From Deltaproteobacteria bacterium (lineage in GTDB: Bacteria > Myxococcota_A > UBA796 > CAJQPC01), in NCBI GenBank assembly GCA_016717595.1, contig JADKFE010000129.1, positions 1-64,000 of the forward strand: 64,000 nucleotides of DNA, given 5' to 3'. Below are positions 9,883 through 18,628 of this stretch, piece after piece. How positions within the stretch are numbered: the first letter of the stretch is position 1; each line of letters begins with the position of its first letter. The notes beneath the pieces are model-generated. The model did not search any database and was not told the DNA's origin. It was given only the letters and a program-made list of their open reading frames with translations. Both the position numbers and the translations under genes were made by a program.

Positions 9883-10733
9883 ATGAGCCAAGACAACCCG
9901 CCCCCGCCCCAGGCCGCGCTGATCGGGCGCCGTTGGGATGGCGGTGAGCACGCAGTCACCGCCGCGGACATCGCCGCCTTTCGCCCAGGCCACGACGACA
10001 CGAACCCCGCTACGCCGGGGACGCGCCCGTCGCGCCGCCGATGTTCCATGTGCGGCTGATGCGGGACCTCCTGTTCTTGATCATCGAAGATCCCGCCTTG
10101 GACCTCGACGTTCTGCGCCTCGTTCACGGCGAGCACGACGCGCGCTTCTCCCGCCTGCTCCGCGCCGGGGAGCGCCTCAGCGTGGCCGGGGAGCTTGTGA
10201 GCGCCGTTGAGAAGCGCTCGGGGCTGGTGATCACCGCCCGGCTCACCGGCGACGTCGGCGAGGAGCGTGTGGTGGACTGCGTCACCGTGTTTTTTATCCG
10301 CGCCAAACCGACGGGGGAGAAGCCCGCGGAGCGCGCGGCGAAGCCCGCGGAGAGCCCCGCGCCGCCCCCGCCGCCGGACTGGTCAAGCGCGGTCGTCGTC
10401 TCTGCCGACGCCTCGTACCGCTACGCCCAGGCCTCGGGCGACGTCAACCCGATTCATGTGGACCCCGCCACCGCCCGCGCCGCGGGCCTGCCGGACGTGA
10501 TCTTGCACGGCCTGTGTACGATGGCGCTCACCGCCCGCGCGCTCACCGACGGCCTCGCTGAAGGGGACGCCAGCCGCCTGCGCCGCCTCTCTGTGCGCTG
10601 GGCCCGGCCTGTGCTCAACGGGCAGACCCTCACCGTCACCGCCCGCCGCGCGGGGGAAGATGTCTGGGCGGTTGAGACCTTGGGCCCCGACGGCAAGCCC
10701 GTGATCACCGCGGCGGTGGCGGAGCTACGCTGA
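9883..10733 (+). CDS. MaoC-like (hot-dog fold) hydratase/dehydratase, one frameshift
   Basis: ATG 9883 has GAGAGG five bases upstream. The N-terminal part (IGRRWDGGEHAVTAADIAAF, VAPPMFHVRLMRDLL) looks like an FAS1-type dehydratase N-terminal hot-dog. After an Ala/Pro linker, residues from about 185 carry a MaoC domain: YRYAQASGDVNPIHVDPATA and LPDVILHGLCTMALTARAL. The Asp and His of the hydratase motif (D-x-N-P-I-H) are present. MaoC proteins hydrate enoyl-CoA thioesters in fatty-acid or polyketide metabolism. One shift near 10005-10010 separates the first 40 codons from the rest. The stop overlaps the start of the next gene (TGATG), indicating translational coupling. Confidence 0.8.
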
Positions 10734-11992
10734 TGGTGGACCCGCGCTGCCTGCCGCCGGACACCCTGAAGGCCCTCGCCGCCGAGCGCCTGGGCCAACA
10801 CGCGCCTCCGCCGCACAGCGCGCGCTCCCTGCGGGAGTCCGCCGAGGCGGCGATGGCCGCCAAGCCCAACCAGGCCCAAGGGCTCGACGGGCTGCTCGTC
10901 GCCCTGCGCGATCTGGAGCTCGCTGAAGAGGGCCACCTTCCCGGCGGGCGTGGCCTCGCCCGGGGCCGGGCCTTGGCCCAAGACCTCCTCTCGGTGACCT
11001 TGGAGGCGTGGGACAACGAAGGACGCCGGGGGGCGCTGCGCCTCCCGCGGCCCGCCCTCGCCGCCGACCCGGTCACCCGCCGCCGCCTCGCCCTGCGCCC
11101 CATGGGGCAGCATGATGAGGCGATCCTCAGCTTTGAGAGCCGCTTTGATGACGACGGCGAGGCTCGGCCTTGGGTGGCGCTCGGCGGGCCGTCCCTCGCG
11201 GAGCTGCTCCCCGTCGAGGACTGGCCCGAGCCTCGGCTCATCGCCGCCTGCCTCGTCGCCGGTCTGCGTGGCCTCGCTGCGTTGCAGCAAAAAGGGCTCG
11301 GCCACGGCGCCTTGGGGCCGGAGCACCTGATCTTCACCTTAGACGGGGTGCGTCTGGCCTGGCTCGACCCGGTCTTGCCCACGCCGCCTCGGCCCGAGGA
11401 CGACCTCGCCGCCCTGGGCCGCGCCGTCGGCGCCCTCGATCCCGAGGGGCACGACTCCTTGGGGGCCCTGGCCTGGGGCTTTGCGGAGTCGCCGCCGCCG
11501 AACGTCGGCCTCGCCGTCGATCTGCTGCGTCGCAGCATGGGCCAGTCATTGTTGGAGCGGCGCCACGAGCTGGCGATGCACGCCCGGGCCCAAGGCCGCC
11601 GCCATCGCCACGCCCAGGCCCTGCACCTCAGCCGCCGCCTCAGCTCGCCTTGCCGCCCCCGGCGGGCGTGTTTTGGCCTCAAGGCCGAACGAGACGCGGT
11701 GATGGTGCTCGCCGACGCCACGGCGGCCCAGCTTCGGGGCGGCCCAGCGACGGCCTGGCCCACCCGGTTTTTGCCGGTCTTGTGGAGCCCGGAGCACGGC
11801 CTCGACGCCAGCGCCGCGCGCTCGTTGGTGCGGGCTTGGACCACCCGCGCCCGGGGCGACGAGGCCCGGCGTGTGGCCCAGCAGGCGGAGCTGGGCAGCA
11901 CAGACGAAGGCGCGGCGGGCCTGGTGCGCTGGCTTCAGCTCCAGCTCAGCTTACGCACCGAGCGCATGTTGATGGCGAGCAGTACGCCCTGA
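10733..11992 (+). CDS. Degenerate protein-kinase-like protein (pseudokinase candidate)
   Basis: A 419-residue protein whose ATG shares a base with the MaoC stop. The segment LGHGALGPEHLIFTLDGVRLAWLDP, near residues 195-219, aligns by pattern with the kinase catalytic loop and DFG region (HRDLKPENILL...DFG). Here HRD has become HGA, the Lys and Asn are Gly and His, and DFG is LDP. Upstream PWVALGGPSLAELLP resembles the hinge, and downstream PEDDLAALGRAVGAL the alpha-F start (DDxxALG). The ATP and Mg residues are thus lost. The C-terminal third (TAWPTRFLPVLWSPEHG ... LQLQLSLRTERM) is helical and unassigned. It probably acts as a binding or scaffold protein; this is inference from a motif-level match. 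Confidence 0.6.
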   Translation: MVDPRCLPPDTLKALAAERLGQHAPPPHSARSLRESAEAAMAAKPNQAQGLDGLLVALRDLELAEEGHLPGGRGLARGRALAQDLLSVTLEAWDNEGRRGALRLPRPALAADPVTRRRLALRPMGQHDEAILSFESRFDDDGEARPWVALGGPSLAELLPVEDWPEPRLIAACLVAGLRGLAALQQKGLGHGALGPEHLIFTLDGVRLAWLDPVLPTPPRPEDDLAALGRAVGALDPEGHDSLGALAWGFAESPPPNVGLAVDLLRRSMGQSLLERRHELAMHARAQGRRHRHAQALHLSRRLSSPCRPRRACFGLKAERDAVMVLADATAAQLRGGPATAWPTRFLPVLWSPEHGLDASAARSLVRAWTTRARGDEARRVAQQAELGSTDEGAAGLVRWLQLQLSLRTERMLMASSTP

Positions 11993-12014
11993 GCCCCAGC
12001 TCTGTGTGGGCTCA
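11990..12014 (-). terminator. Hairpin downstream of lamin-tail gene A
   Basis: TGAGCCC and GGGCTCA are 7-bp arms with an 11-base loop, just 3' of the gene A stop at 12026. A matching hairpin with the same loop core (CTCTGTGT) lies at 15424-15448 beside paralogue B. No T-run follows. Confidence 0.4.
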
Positions 12015-12025
12015 AATGGGTGGGC

Positions 12026-13991
12026 TCAGAGCGCGTCGTTCAGCGCGGCGGGGGTGCCTTTGTTGTCTTTCTCGTAGCTGGACGTGCCTTTGGACCAGTT
12101 CAACGAGTCGTCGTTGTCAAGGGCGCTGTAGAGGTTGGCGTTGAGCTGCATCGAGAAGCCCGGGCCATCGCCGCGGACCAGTCTTCCCGACTGTAGTCGT
12201 ACGCCATCTCGTCGATGATCACGCCGTCAAACTCGATGTAGAGATCATCGTCGTAGTTGTCTAAGGTAACATCGCTGCCATAAGAATAGCCCCCGGTGAG
12301 CCCGCCGTTCTTGCCGGTGTCATCGTCGCGTAAGAAGAGCGCGTGTTCCCCCGCGGCGATGAAGACCTCGCCCGATACGTTGTGGTTGTCGCTACCCCAT
12401 CGTAGAATGACCAGCCCCGCACATCTGAATGTCGGCGCCGCTCGCGTTGTACAGCTCAAACCACTCGGCCTCGCTGTCCTGAGGGTCTTGGGGTCCTGCA
12501 TGATCTCCGTGATCACGAGGTCACCATAGCTCAACAGACCCTCATCGCAGTAGTCATCACAGTTGTTATCGACAGTGTCGCGCACCTCTACGCCTGCGGG
12601 GTTGGCGGTCTTGTTGGCGTCATTACAGTCGTCGTTGTTGCTCGCGGTGTAGGTGCCCTCGGCCTCACAGAGACACTGGCTGGACGTGGTGCCGTAGCCG
12701 TCCGCGTCAGCGTCGGCGTAGAAGGTCACGCAACCAACGGCGCTGGGGTCGTTGAGGTTCCCGTCGCAGTCGTGGTCGATGTCGTCTGAGTCACATTCCT
12801 CCTCATGCCGGGGTGGGCAGCGGCGAGGTCGTCGTGGCAGTCGTCGCCGCGGACGCCGCTGCGGTTGGGCTCTGCGTCCGTGTCGTAGCCATCTCTGTCA
12901 GCGTCGAACTCAAAGGTGTCGCCGTCGCAGGCGGCGTCTATAGCATCGTAGGGGATGTCCTCGGCGCTGGGGTGTACGTCAGCGATGTTCGAGCTTTGGG
13001 GAAACCGTTGATCGCCGCGTAGCTGGGTCGCCCGATCGCGATGTTGTCCCAGCAGTCGCCGTCTTGTTTGCCGGGGTTGATCGTGGCCCAGTCAGCGCAG
13101 GTGGCGGCGTACCCAGCGTCAACGTAGCCGTCGTTGTCCCGATCGCCGTCGTTGCCATCGCAGTTCTGGTCAATGCAGTCGTACCAGACCTCCGCCAAAT
13201 CCTCGGGGAAGATTGTCGCGTCTGCGTCGTCACACTCCTCACAGATTGGATACCGTCGCGATCCGCGTCGTTGTCGTCAGCGCCGTGCAGTTCTTGTCGA
13301 CGCCGTCGTAAGGTGCATCGCTGGCGCCGGGGTTTGACGTTGGCGGCGTCGGTGAGGGTCGACGGTGAGAAGCTCACCGGAGCAAGAGTCTAAAGACCTT
13401 GTCGTTGGCGCTTCCGTCTACACAGTCGTCCCCAACGCCGCTGTCGGCCTGCGCGTCGTTGGCGCTGTCATGGCCGTCGCCGTCTTGGTCGAAGTCGCTC
13501 GCGCCGTCGCAGTCTTGATCAACGCCGTCGTACCAAACGTCCACGGCGCCGACAAAGACCTGGGCGGCGGTTAACGTGAGCCCCGCGCCGAGCGCTTCTT
13601 CCAAGATCGTGCTGTCGTTGGGGTCGTCCCAGCAATCGCCCTCAACGGTGACCCCGTCACCGTCCTGATCGTAGTCGTTCTGACCGTCGCAGTCCTGATC
13701 GACACCGTCGTACCACGTCTCGTTGGCGTCGGGGAATACCTGCGCGGCGGTCAACGTGAGCCGCGCCGACCGCGCCCACCAAGGCGTCGGTGTCGCTGGG
13801 ATCGTCCCAACAGTCTTCGTCAACGGAGACACCATCGCCGTCTTGATCGTCGTCGTTGCCGTCGCAGTCTTGATCGACACCGTCGTACCAGATCTCTTCA
13901 CCGCTCGGTCTACACTTTCTCTCTTCAGCAGCTCCCAGCTCACTCGGGTGCTGCACGCAAAGAGCACCAATAAGAGGTTCAGCGTGACCAT
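12026..13991 (-). CDS. Lipoprotein with D-C-D-G repeats and a C-terminal lamin-tail domain (paralogue A), frameshifted
   Basis: Start is ATG 13989-13991, with GGAGG upstream. MVTLNLLLVLFAC gives a lipobox with Cys 13. Several copies of VWYDGVDQDCDGxxDxDQDGDG follow, MopE-type putative metal-binding repeats of a different subtype from those at 7 kb. The C-terminal part, GDLVITEIMQDPKTL to LYIEFDGVIIDEM, matches a lamin-tail domain (LTD), an Ig-like fold often found at the end of bacterial surface proteins. At least four frameshifts fragment the coding frame. The protein ends SYEKDNKGTPAALNDAL at 12026. Its start overlaps the stop of the upstream gene by 13 bases. Confidence 0.7.
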
Positions 13992-15264
13992 TGAACACCT
14001 CCGACCACCTGGGGAAAAAGCCACGGCCCGGGCTGGCTCTTCATCCCCTTGAGCCCTCCGAGCTCGGCGCCCAAGATCACCTCGATGGGCCCGATGGGCA
14101 AGCCAACTGACCCGCCAAGGCCCCAGACACGGCGGCGCTCGCCTCGGGGGCGGTTGTCCAGGCGCGCCGCGGGCAGAGACCGCCCAACGGAGGGACTCAC
14201 CTCCGCCAAGACCAGCCGCACAAAGCGGCCCCGCGCCCCCACCGCGCCAAAGCTCGGGGCCTCGACGACTACTTGGGCGCCCTCGGAGGTGAGCAGCACC
14301 TGCTCAAACGTCACAATGGGCTGGCTGATCACCAAGAGCCCCACTCCGACGTTGAAGGGTTTGTCCCGCCGAAAGGTGTACAGCGCCCGCAGCTCATTGG
14401 GCAGGGTTGGGCCGCCCAAGGCCGAGTCGGTGGGGATCGGCAGCGGCGACGCCCCAGGGCAAAAAGCGCCCGGAGACGGCGAGCGCGCCTGAGGCGAGCC
14501 TCAGCGGCGAAGGTCGGCGCGAACCCCAACGCGTCGGCGCGAACATCGTCGGTGGTGATCTCCGGCGCCACGCTGACGGCGTAGCCCAGCAGACCGGTGA
14601 CCGAGGAGAACGCCGACGCCCCCGCAGAGCGCGGCTCTTTAGGTGATCTGGCGCGTCCAGCCTTGTTGGGCTCAGGCGGGAGCGGCCCGAGCTCGTCGGG
14701 CAGGGGCGGGCCACCGCCGACGAGGCGCCTCTCACCCCACTCGTTCAGCTCTACCCACTCAGCGGACCAGCCGAGCCCGGCGCTGTACCACCGCACCAAG
14801 TGAGCGCCCGGAGCACCCGCCGCTCGACGGCGTCGTAGACCACCTCACCGTCCACGATGACCACCTCGGGCCGCGCCGGAAAGACAGCTCTAAGATGGCG
14901 TCCTCGCATGCCGTTGACCGCGGCGCGGTAGGCCTCCTCTACCTTGGGGCCGTAGGCGGGCTCGATAGGCGCGGTCAGGGCCGCGGCGCGGCGTAAGAGC
15001 GCATCAGCGCGCTGGGATCTCCACCTCGCAGCAGCTCATATGCGCCTTGGGCCATGAACAAGGCGCCAAGGGTCTCCCGGGGACGGGTTGCTCAAGGCAG
15101 CCCGCTCGTAGCGTGGCCTCAAGCGGCGAGCCCAGCGGGACGCTGTCCTCGGCGAAGGCTACGGGCTCAACGAGGGCCTGTACTTGGGCACCGGAGGCCT
15201 CGGCGGAGGTGCGCTCTACACAAGCGGCCTCAACAGCGGGTACAAACCATGAGAGAAGGAACAT
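13979..15264 (-). CDS. Secreted/envelope protein of unknown function, frameshifted
   Basis: The N-terminus MFLLSWFVPAVEAAC is a signal peptide. Joined frames read ALVEPVAFAEDSVPLG, then ETLGALFMAQGAYELLRGGD, then RPEVVIVDGEVVYDAVERRVLRAL and HLVRWYSAGLGWSAEW. The last 140 residues alternate short beta strands (FNVGVGLLVISQPIV, GGSVGLPIGPIEVILGAELGGL) and end QVVGGVQWSR, resembling the closing strands of an outer-membrane barrel. Frameshifts lie near 15075, 14810 and 14420. The overall plan (signal, helical part, strand-rich end) is similar to the protein at 39.6-40.5 kb. It overlaps paralogue A by 13 bases and so is probably in the same operon. Confidence 0.55.
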
Positions 15265-15423
15265 CGGGCGCCCTGGAGGAGAGAGGGGCTATACTATACC
15301 ACCGCCGTGCGCGCGGCAAGGCCCCGCATGTTGACCAACACGCGTCCTTACACGCCGCAGAAGCCGCAGCGATACCCCAACACAACCCAACAAGACTCAG
15401 CTCAGGATGGCGCGGAGTACGCC

Positions 15424-15448
15424 TGAGCCCGGCCTCTGTGTGGACTCA
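15424..15448 (-). terminator. Hairpin overlapping the stop of lamin-tail gene B
   Basis: TGAGCCC / GGACTCA arms (one wobble pair) with an 11-base loop that shares CTCTGTGT with the hairpin by paralogue A. The conservation extends past the coding region, so the duplicated segment includes this 3' flank. Confidence 0.4.
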
Positions 15449-16995
15449 GAGCGCGTCGTTCAGCGCGGCGGGGTGCCTTTGTTGTCTTTTCTCGTAGCTG
15501 GTCGTGCCTTTGGACCAGTTTAACGAGTCGTCGTTGTCGAGGGCGCTGTAGAGGTTGGCGTTGAGCTGCATCGAGAAGCCTTGGGCCATCACCGCGGACC
15601 AATCACCTCCGCCGTTGTCGTACTCCAACTCGTCGATGAGCACGCCGTCGAACTCAATGTAGAGCTCGTCCGCGGAGTTGTCTAAAGTGAATTTGCTGTT
15701 GTAGGTGTAGTCCCCGGTGAGGCCGCCGTTCTTGCTGGTGTCGGAGCTGCGTAAGAAGAGCGCGTGCGCCCCAGCGGTGATGAGGACATCGCTGCTGAGG
15801 CCTCCGTGTTGGTGCCCCCCATCGTAGATCGACCAGCCGTCACACATCAAGATGTCGACGCCGCTCGCGTTGTACAGCTCAAACCACTCGGCCTCGTGGT
15901 CCTTGAGGGTCTTGGGATCCTGCATGATCTCGGTGATCACGAGGTCGCCGTAGCTGATGAAGCCCTCGTCACAGAGACCATCGCTGTTGTTGTCGGCGGC
16001 GTCCTGGATCTCTTTGGCGGTGGGGTTGATGCTGATGGCGGTGTCGTCGCAGTCATCCCCACCTTTGATGGCGTCTGTGTCGTATCCGTCGCCGTCACAG
16101 TCGAGGGCGCTGTCGCCAAGCCAGTCGGAGTCTACAGCGTCGTAGCACCATCTGACGCGCCCGGGAAGCTCGTCGGGTCGCCGTCGTCGCAGTCGGTGTC
16201 GTCTTCGCTGAGCCCGGCGGTGAGCGCGCAGGCCCGAGTGGTCTTGGCGGCGTCACCGAAGCCGTCACCGTCATCGTCGATGTAGAAGAGGGTGGCGTCG
16301 ATGGGCGGGCCCTCGTCGGTCTCGCCGTCGCAGTTCTCGTCTGCGCCGCCGCAGACCTCGGTGGCGTCGGGGTTCACGCCCGCGTCGCCGTCGTCGCAGT
16401 CGCCCGCCTGGGAGAGGTAGCCCGAGGGCGCGGCGCAGGCCTGCACGCTGAGGTTGGGATCGCCGTAGCCGTCGCCGTCACCGTCGGCGTAGAAGGTCTC
16501 GGCGTCGGCGGTGAGGCCCTCATCAAATTCACCGTCGCAGTCCTCGTCGCGGCCGTCGCAGGTCTCGACACCGTCGGGGTTCACCTCGGCGTCGCCGTCA
16601 TCGCAGTCTTCAGCGTTGTCTACGGCGCCCGCGGGCGGCTCGCAGGCGACGATCGGCGCCGCCGGATCGCCGAAGCCGTCCTCGTCTTCATCGGCGTAGG
16701 TCGTCACCCTGTCGATGGCGTCCTCATCGATCTCTTCATCGCAGTCTTGGTCTTCGCCGTCGCAGACCTCGTCCGCGCCGGGGTACCGGCTGGCGTCGTT
16801 GTCGTCGCAGTCCGTCGCCGCGCTCACGCCGTCGCCGTCGGCGTCCACAGGCGCGCCCGTGTCGTCGTCTCCGCCGCTGCTGTCGTCGCTGGAGCTGCTC
16901 GTGTCGTCTACGGGCTCACGGTCCTCTACGCCGATGGGCTTCTCGGGTAGACACGCCATCATCAGGCAGAGCGGTAGAGAGAGAAGGCAGCGCAT
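15446..16995 (-). CDS. Lipoprotein with D-C-D-D repeats and a C-terminal lamin-tail domain (paralogue B), frameshifted
   Basis: ATG 16993-16995 follows GGAG by six bases. Lipobox LMMAC, then a Ser/Asp-rich linker and five tidy repeats of the form DCDDxDAxxxPGADEVCDGxDxDCD with intervening DGDGYGDP segments. The frame shifts near 16140. It then continues with DCDGDGYDTD, DNNSDGLCDEGFISYGD and the LTD domain VITEIMQDPKTLKDHEAEWF ... LYIEFDGVLIDELEY. The last codons differ from paralogue A only by one extra A and one missing C in homopolymers, which changes the tail to QQRHPAALNDAL. Such lipoproteins are likely displayed on the outer membrane and bind Ca or Cu; the ligand is not provable here. 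Confidence 0.75.
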
Positions 16996-17057
16996 CACAC
17001 ACTCCGGGGGTCTCACCATCCTGCCGGGGATCGGCGCCCACGTCAATCGGGTGCGCC

Positions 17058-18165
17058 TCAAAGGCCGCTGGGCTCACCGGGGATCGGCTGGTGAATGGGC
17101 AGCACCACCTGAAACCGCGCGCCTTCGCCGGGCTGGCTGCGCACGGTGATGAGGCCGCCGTGACGCTCGGCGATTCGGGCGCAGATCGCGAGCCCCACGC
17201 CGTTCCCGCCGTACTCTTCAGCGCGGTGAAGCCGCTGGAAGATGCCGAAGATGCGCGGGGCGTACCTCTCGTCTAAGCCGATGCCGTGATCTCGCACCGT
17301 GATCCGCGCTACGCGGGTGTCCCACTCGGCGCTCACCTCGACGCGGGGCACCTCGTCTTTTTTGTGGAACTTCAGCGCGTTGCCGATGAGGTTTTGTAGG
17401 AGCTGGTGCATCAGCGTGCGGCTGGACTCCAGCGTCGGCAAGGGCCCGACGTTCACGATCGCCCCCTTCTCGTGAATCACCTCCTCAAGATCCGAGAGCA
17501 CCTGGCGGACCACCACGCCGAGATCGACGGACTGGAAGGTGATGGGGTTCGCCGCGGCGCGGGAGTAGCTCAACAGGTCGCCGATGAGGCCATGAACCCG
17601 CTCGGAGGAGCCGTAGATGCGGGTGAGGTACTCCTGGGCGCCCGGAGGGGAGCTGGTCGCCGTAGAGCGCGCGCAGGCGCTCGGCGAAGAGCATGATCTT
17701 CCGCACCGGGGCCTGGAGGTCGTGGGAGACGATGGACGCGAAGCGGGAGAGCTCGGCGTTGGACAGCGCGACGAGGCGCGACTTCTCCTCCAAGAGCTGC
17801 TCGGCCTGCTTGCGGTCGGTGATGTCGCGGCCGATGGCGTAGATGAGCTGCTCTTCTGCAGAGGCCGAGGCGCTCCACAAGACCGTGCGCCACCCGCCGT
17901 CCGCCGTGGCCAACCGCAGCTCAAACCCGACGACCTCGCGGCCATCGGCGAGCTCTTCAGCCACGGCGCCGAAGCGGGCGCGGTCGTCTGGGTGGCTCAG
18001 CTCGATGAGCGCCCGACCCAAGATCTGATCGAGGGGCAGGCCCAGCGAGCGCTCCCACGCGGGGTTCACCTTCTTGAGCCGCCACTCCAGATCAAGGATG
18101 CCCAGCATGTCCGGAGACATCCGGAAGAAGCGCTGCGCCCAGCCCATCTCGGGGATCGTCGGCAT
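17058..18165 (-). CDS. PAS-domain sensor histidine kinase, one frameshift
   Basis: Residues 10-120 form a PAS domain (FFRMSPDMLGILDLEWRLKKVN, LIELSHPDDRARF) closed by the PAC motif AIGRDITDRKQAE. A short coiled coil leads to the H-box RFASIVSHDLQAPVRKI, with His near residue 148. The ATPase domain keeps the N-box (LIGNALKFH), G1 (DHGIGLDE), F-box (IFGIFQRLHR) and G2 (GGNGVGLAI) motifs. There are no membrane segments, so it is a soluble sensor. A shift near 17650, in the run before QEYLTRIYGSSERV, splits it. It lies 7 bases downstream of a receiver gene, forming an operon with the two response regulators upstream. Confidence 0.88.
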
Positions 18166-18172
18166 GGAGTCC

Positions 18173-18628
18173 TTACGCGCTCAGCGTCACGAGCTGGAGC
18201 CAGTATCGCCCAAGCAGGCTCATCAGGTCCACCAGGCCATCGAAGCTCGGCGGGCGGATGACCACGGAGCTGACCCCCGCGGCGTACAGCTCCTTGACCC
18301 AGCCGCCCTCGACGGGGCCAGGGGTGATCACGATGACGGGCACGGCGCGGGCGCGGCGATCGGCGCGCAGGGTGGTGATCAGCGGCAGGAGCTCCGGCGG
18401 CTGAAGGTCGAGCAGGATGAGCCCTGGCGGCGCCTCCCCGGCGAAGAGCGCGAACTCCCCCTCGCCGCTGAGATACCGGGTGAGCGCGCCAGCGTCCTCC
18501 AGCACATCCAGGCGCCCGGGCAGGCTGGCGTCGATGACCGCGGCCTCTAAGCGCAGGCGCAGATCCGCCCGATCCACCACGAGGCAGATCACCAGCTCAT
18601 CGCCGAGACGAGCCTCGGGGGCCATCAA
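18173..18628 (-). CDS. Single-domain response regulator (receiver only)
   Basis: A 151-residue CheY-like protein. VVDRADLRLRL carries part of the acidic pocket, LILLDLQPPELL gives the phospho-accepting Asp (residue 74), and VIVITPG the conserved Thr. The position normally held by Lys reads VVIRPPSF, so the switch lysine is Arg. The layout resembles receivers paired with phytochrome-type or PAS kinases (Rcp1 style). It sits between the receiver-TPR gene and the histidine kinase with almost no gaps, so it is the likely partner of the kinase. The Lys-to-Arg change may alter phosphate-dependent switching. Confidence 0.85.
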   Translation of the reverse strand: MMAPEARLGDELVICLVVDRADLRLRLEAAVIDASLPGRLDVLEDAGALTRYLSGEGEFALFAGEAPPGLILLDLQPPELLPLITTLRADRRARAVPVIVITPGPVEGGWVKELYAAGVSSVVIRPPSFDGLVDLMSLLGRYWLQLVTLSA

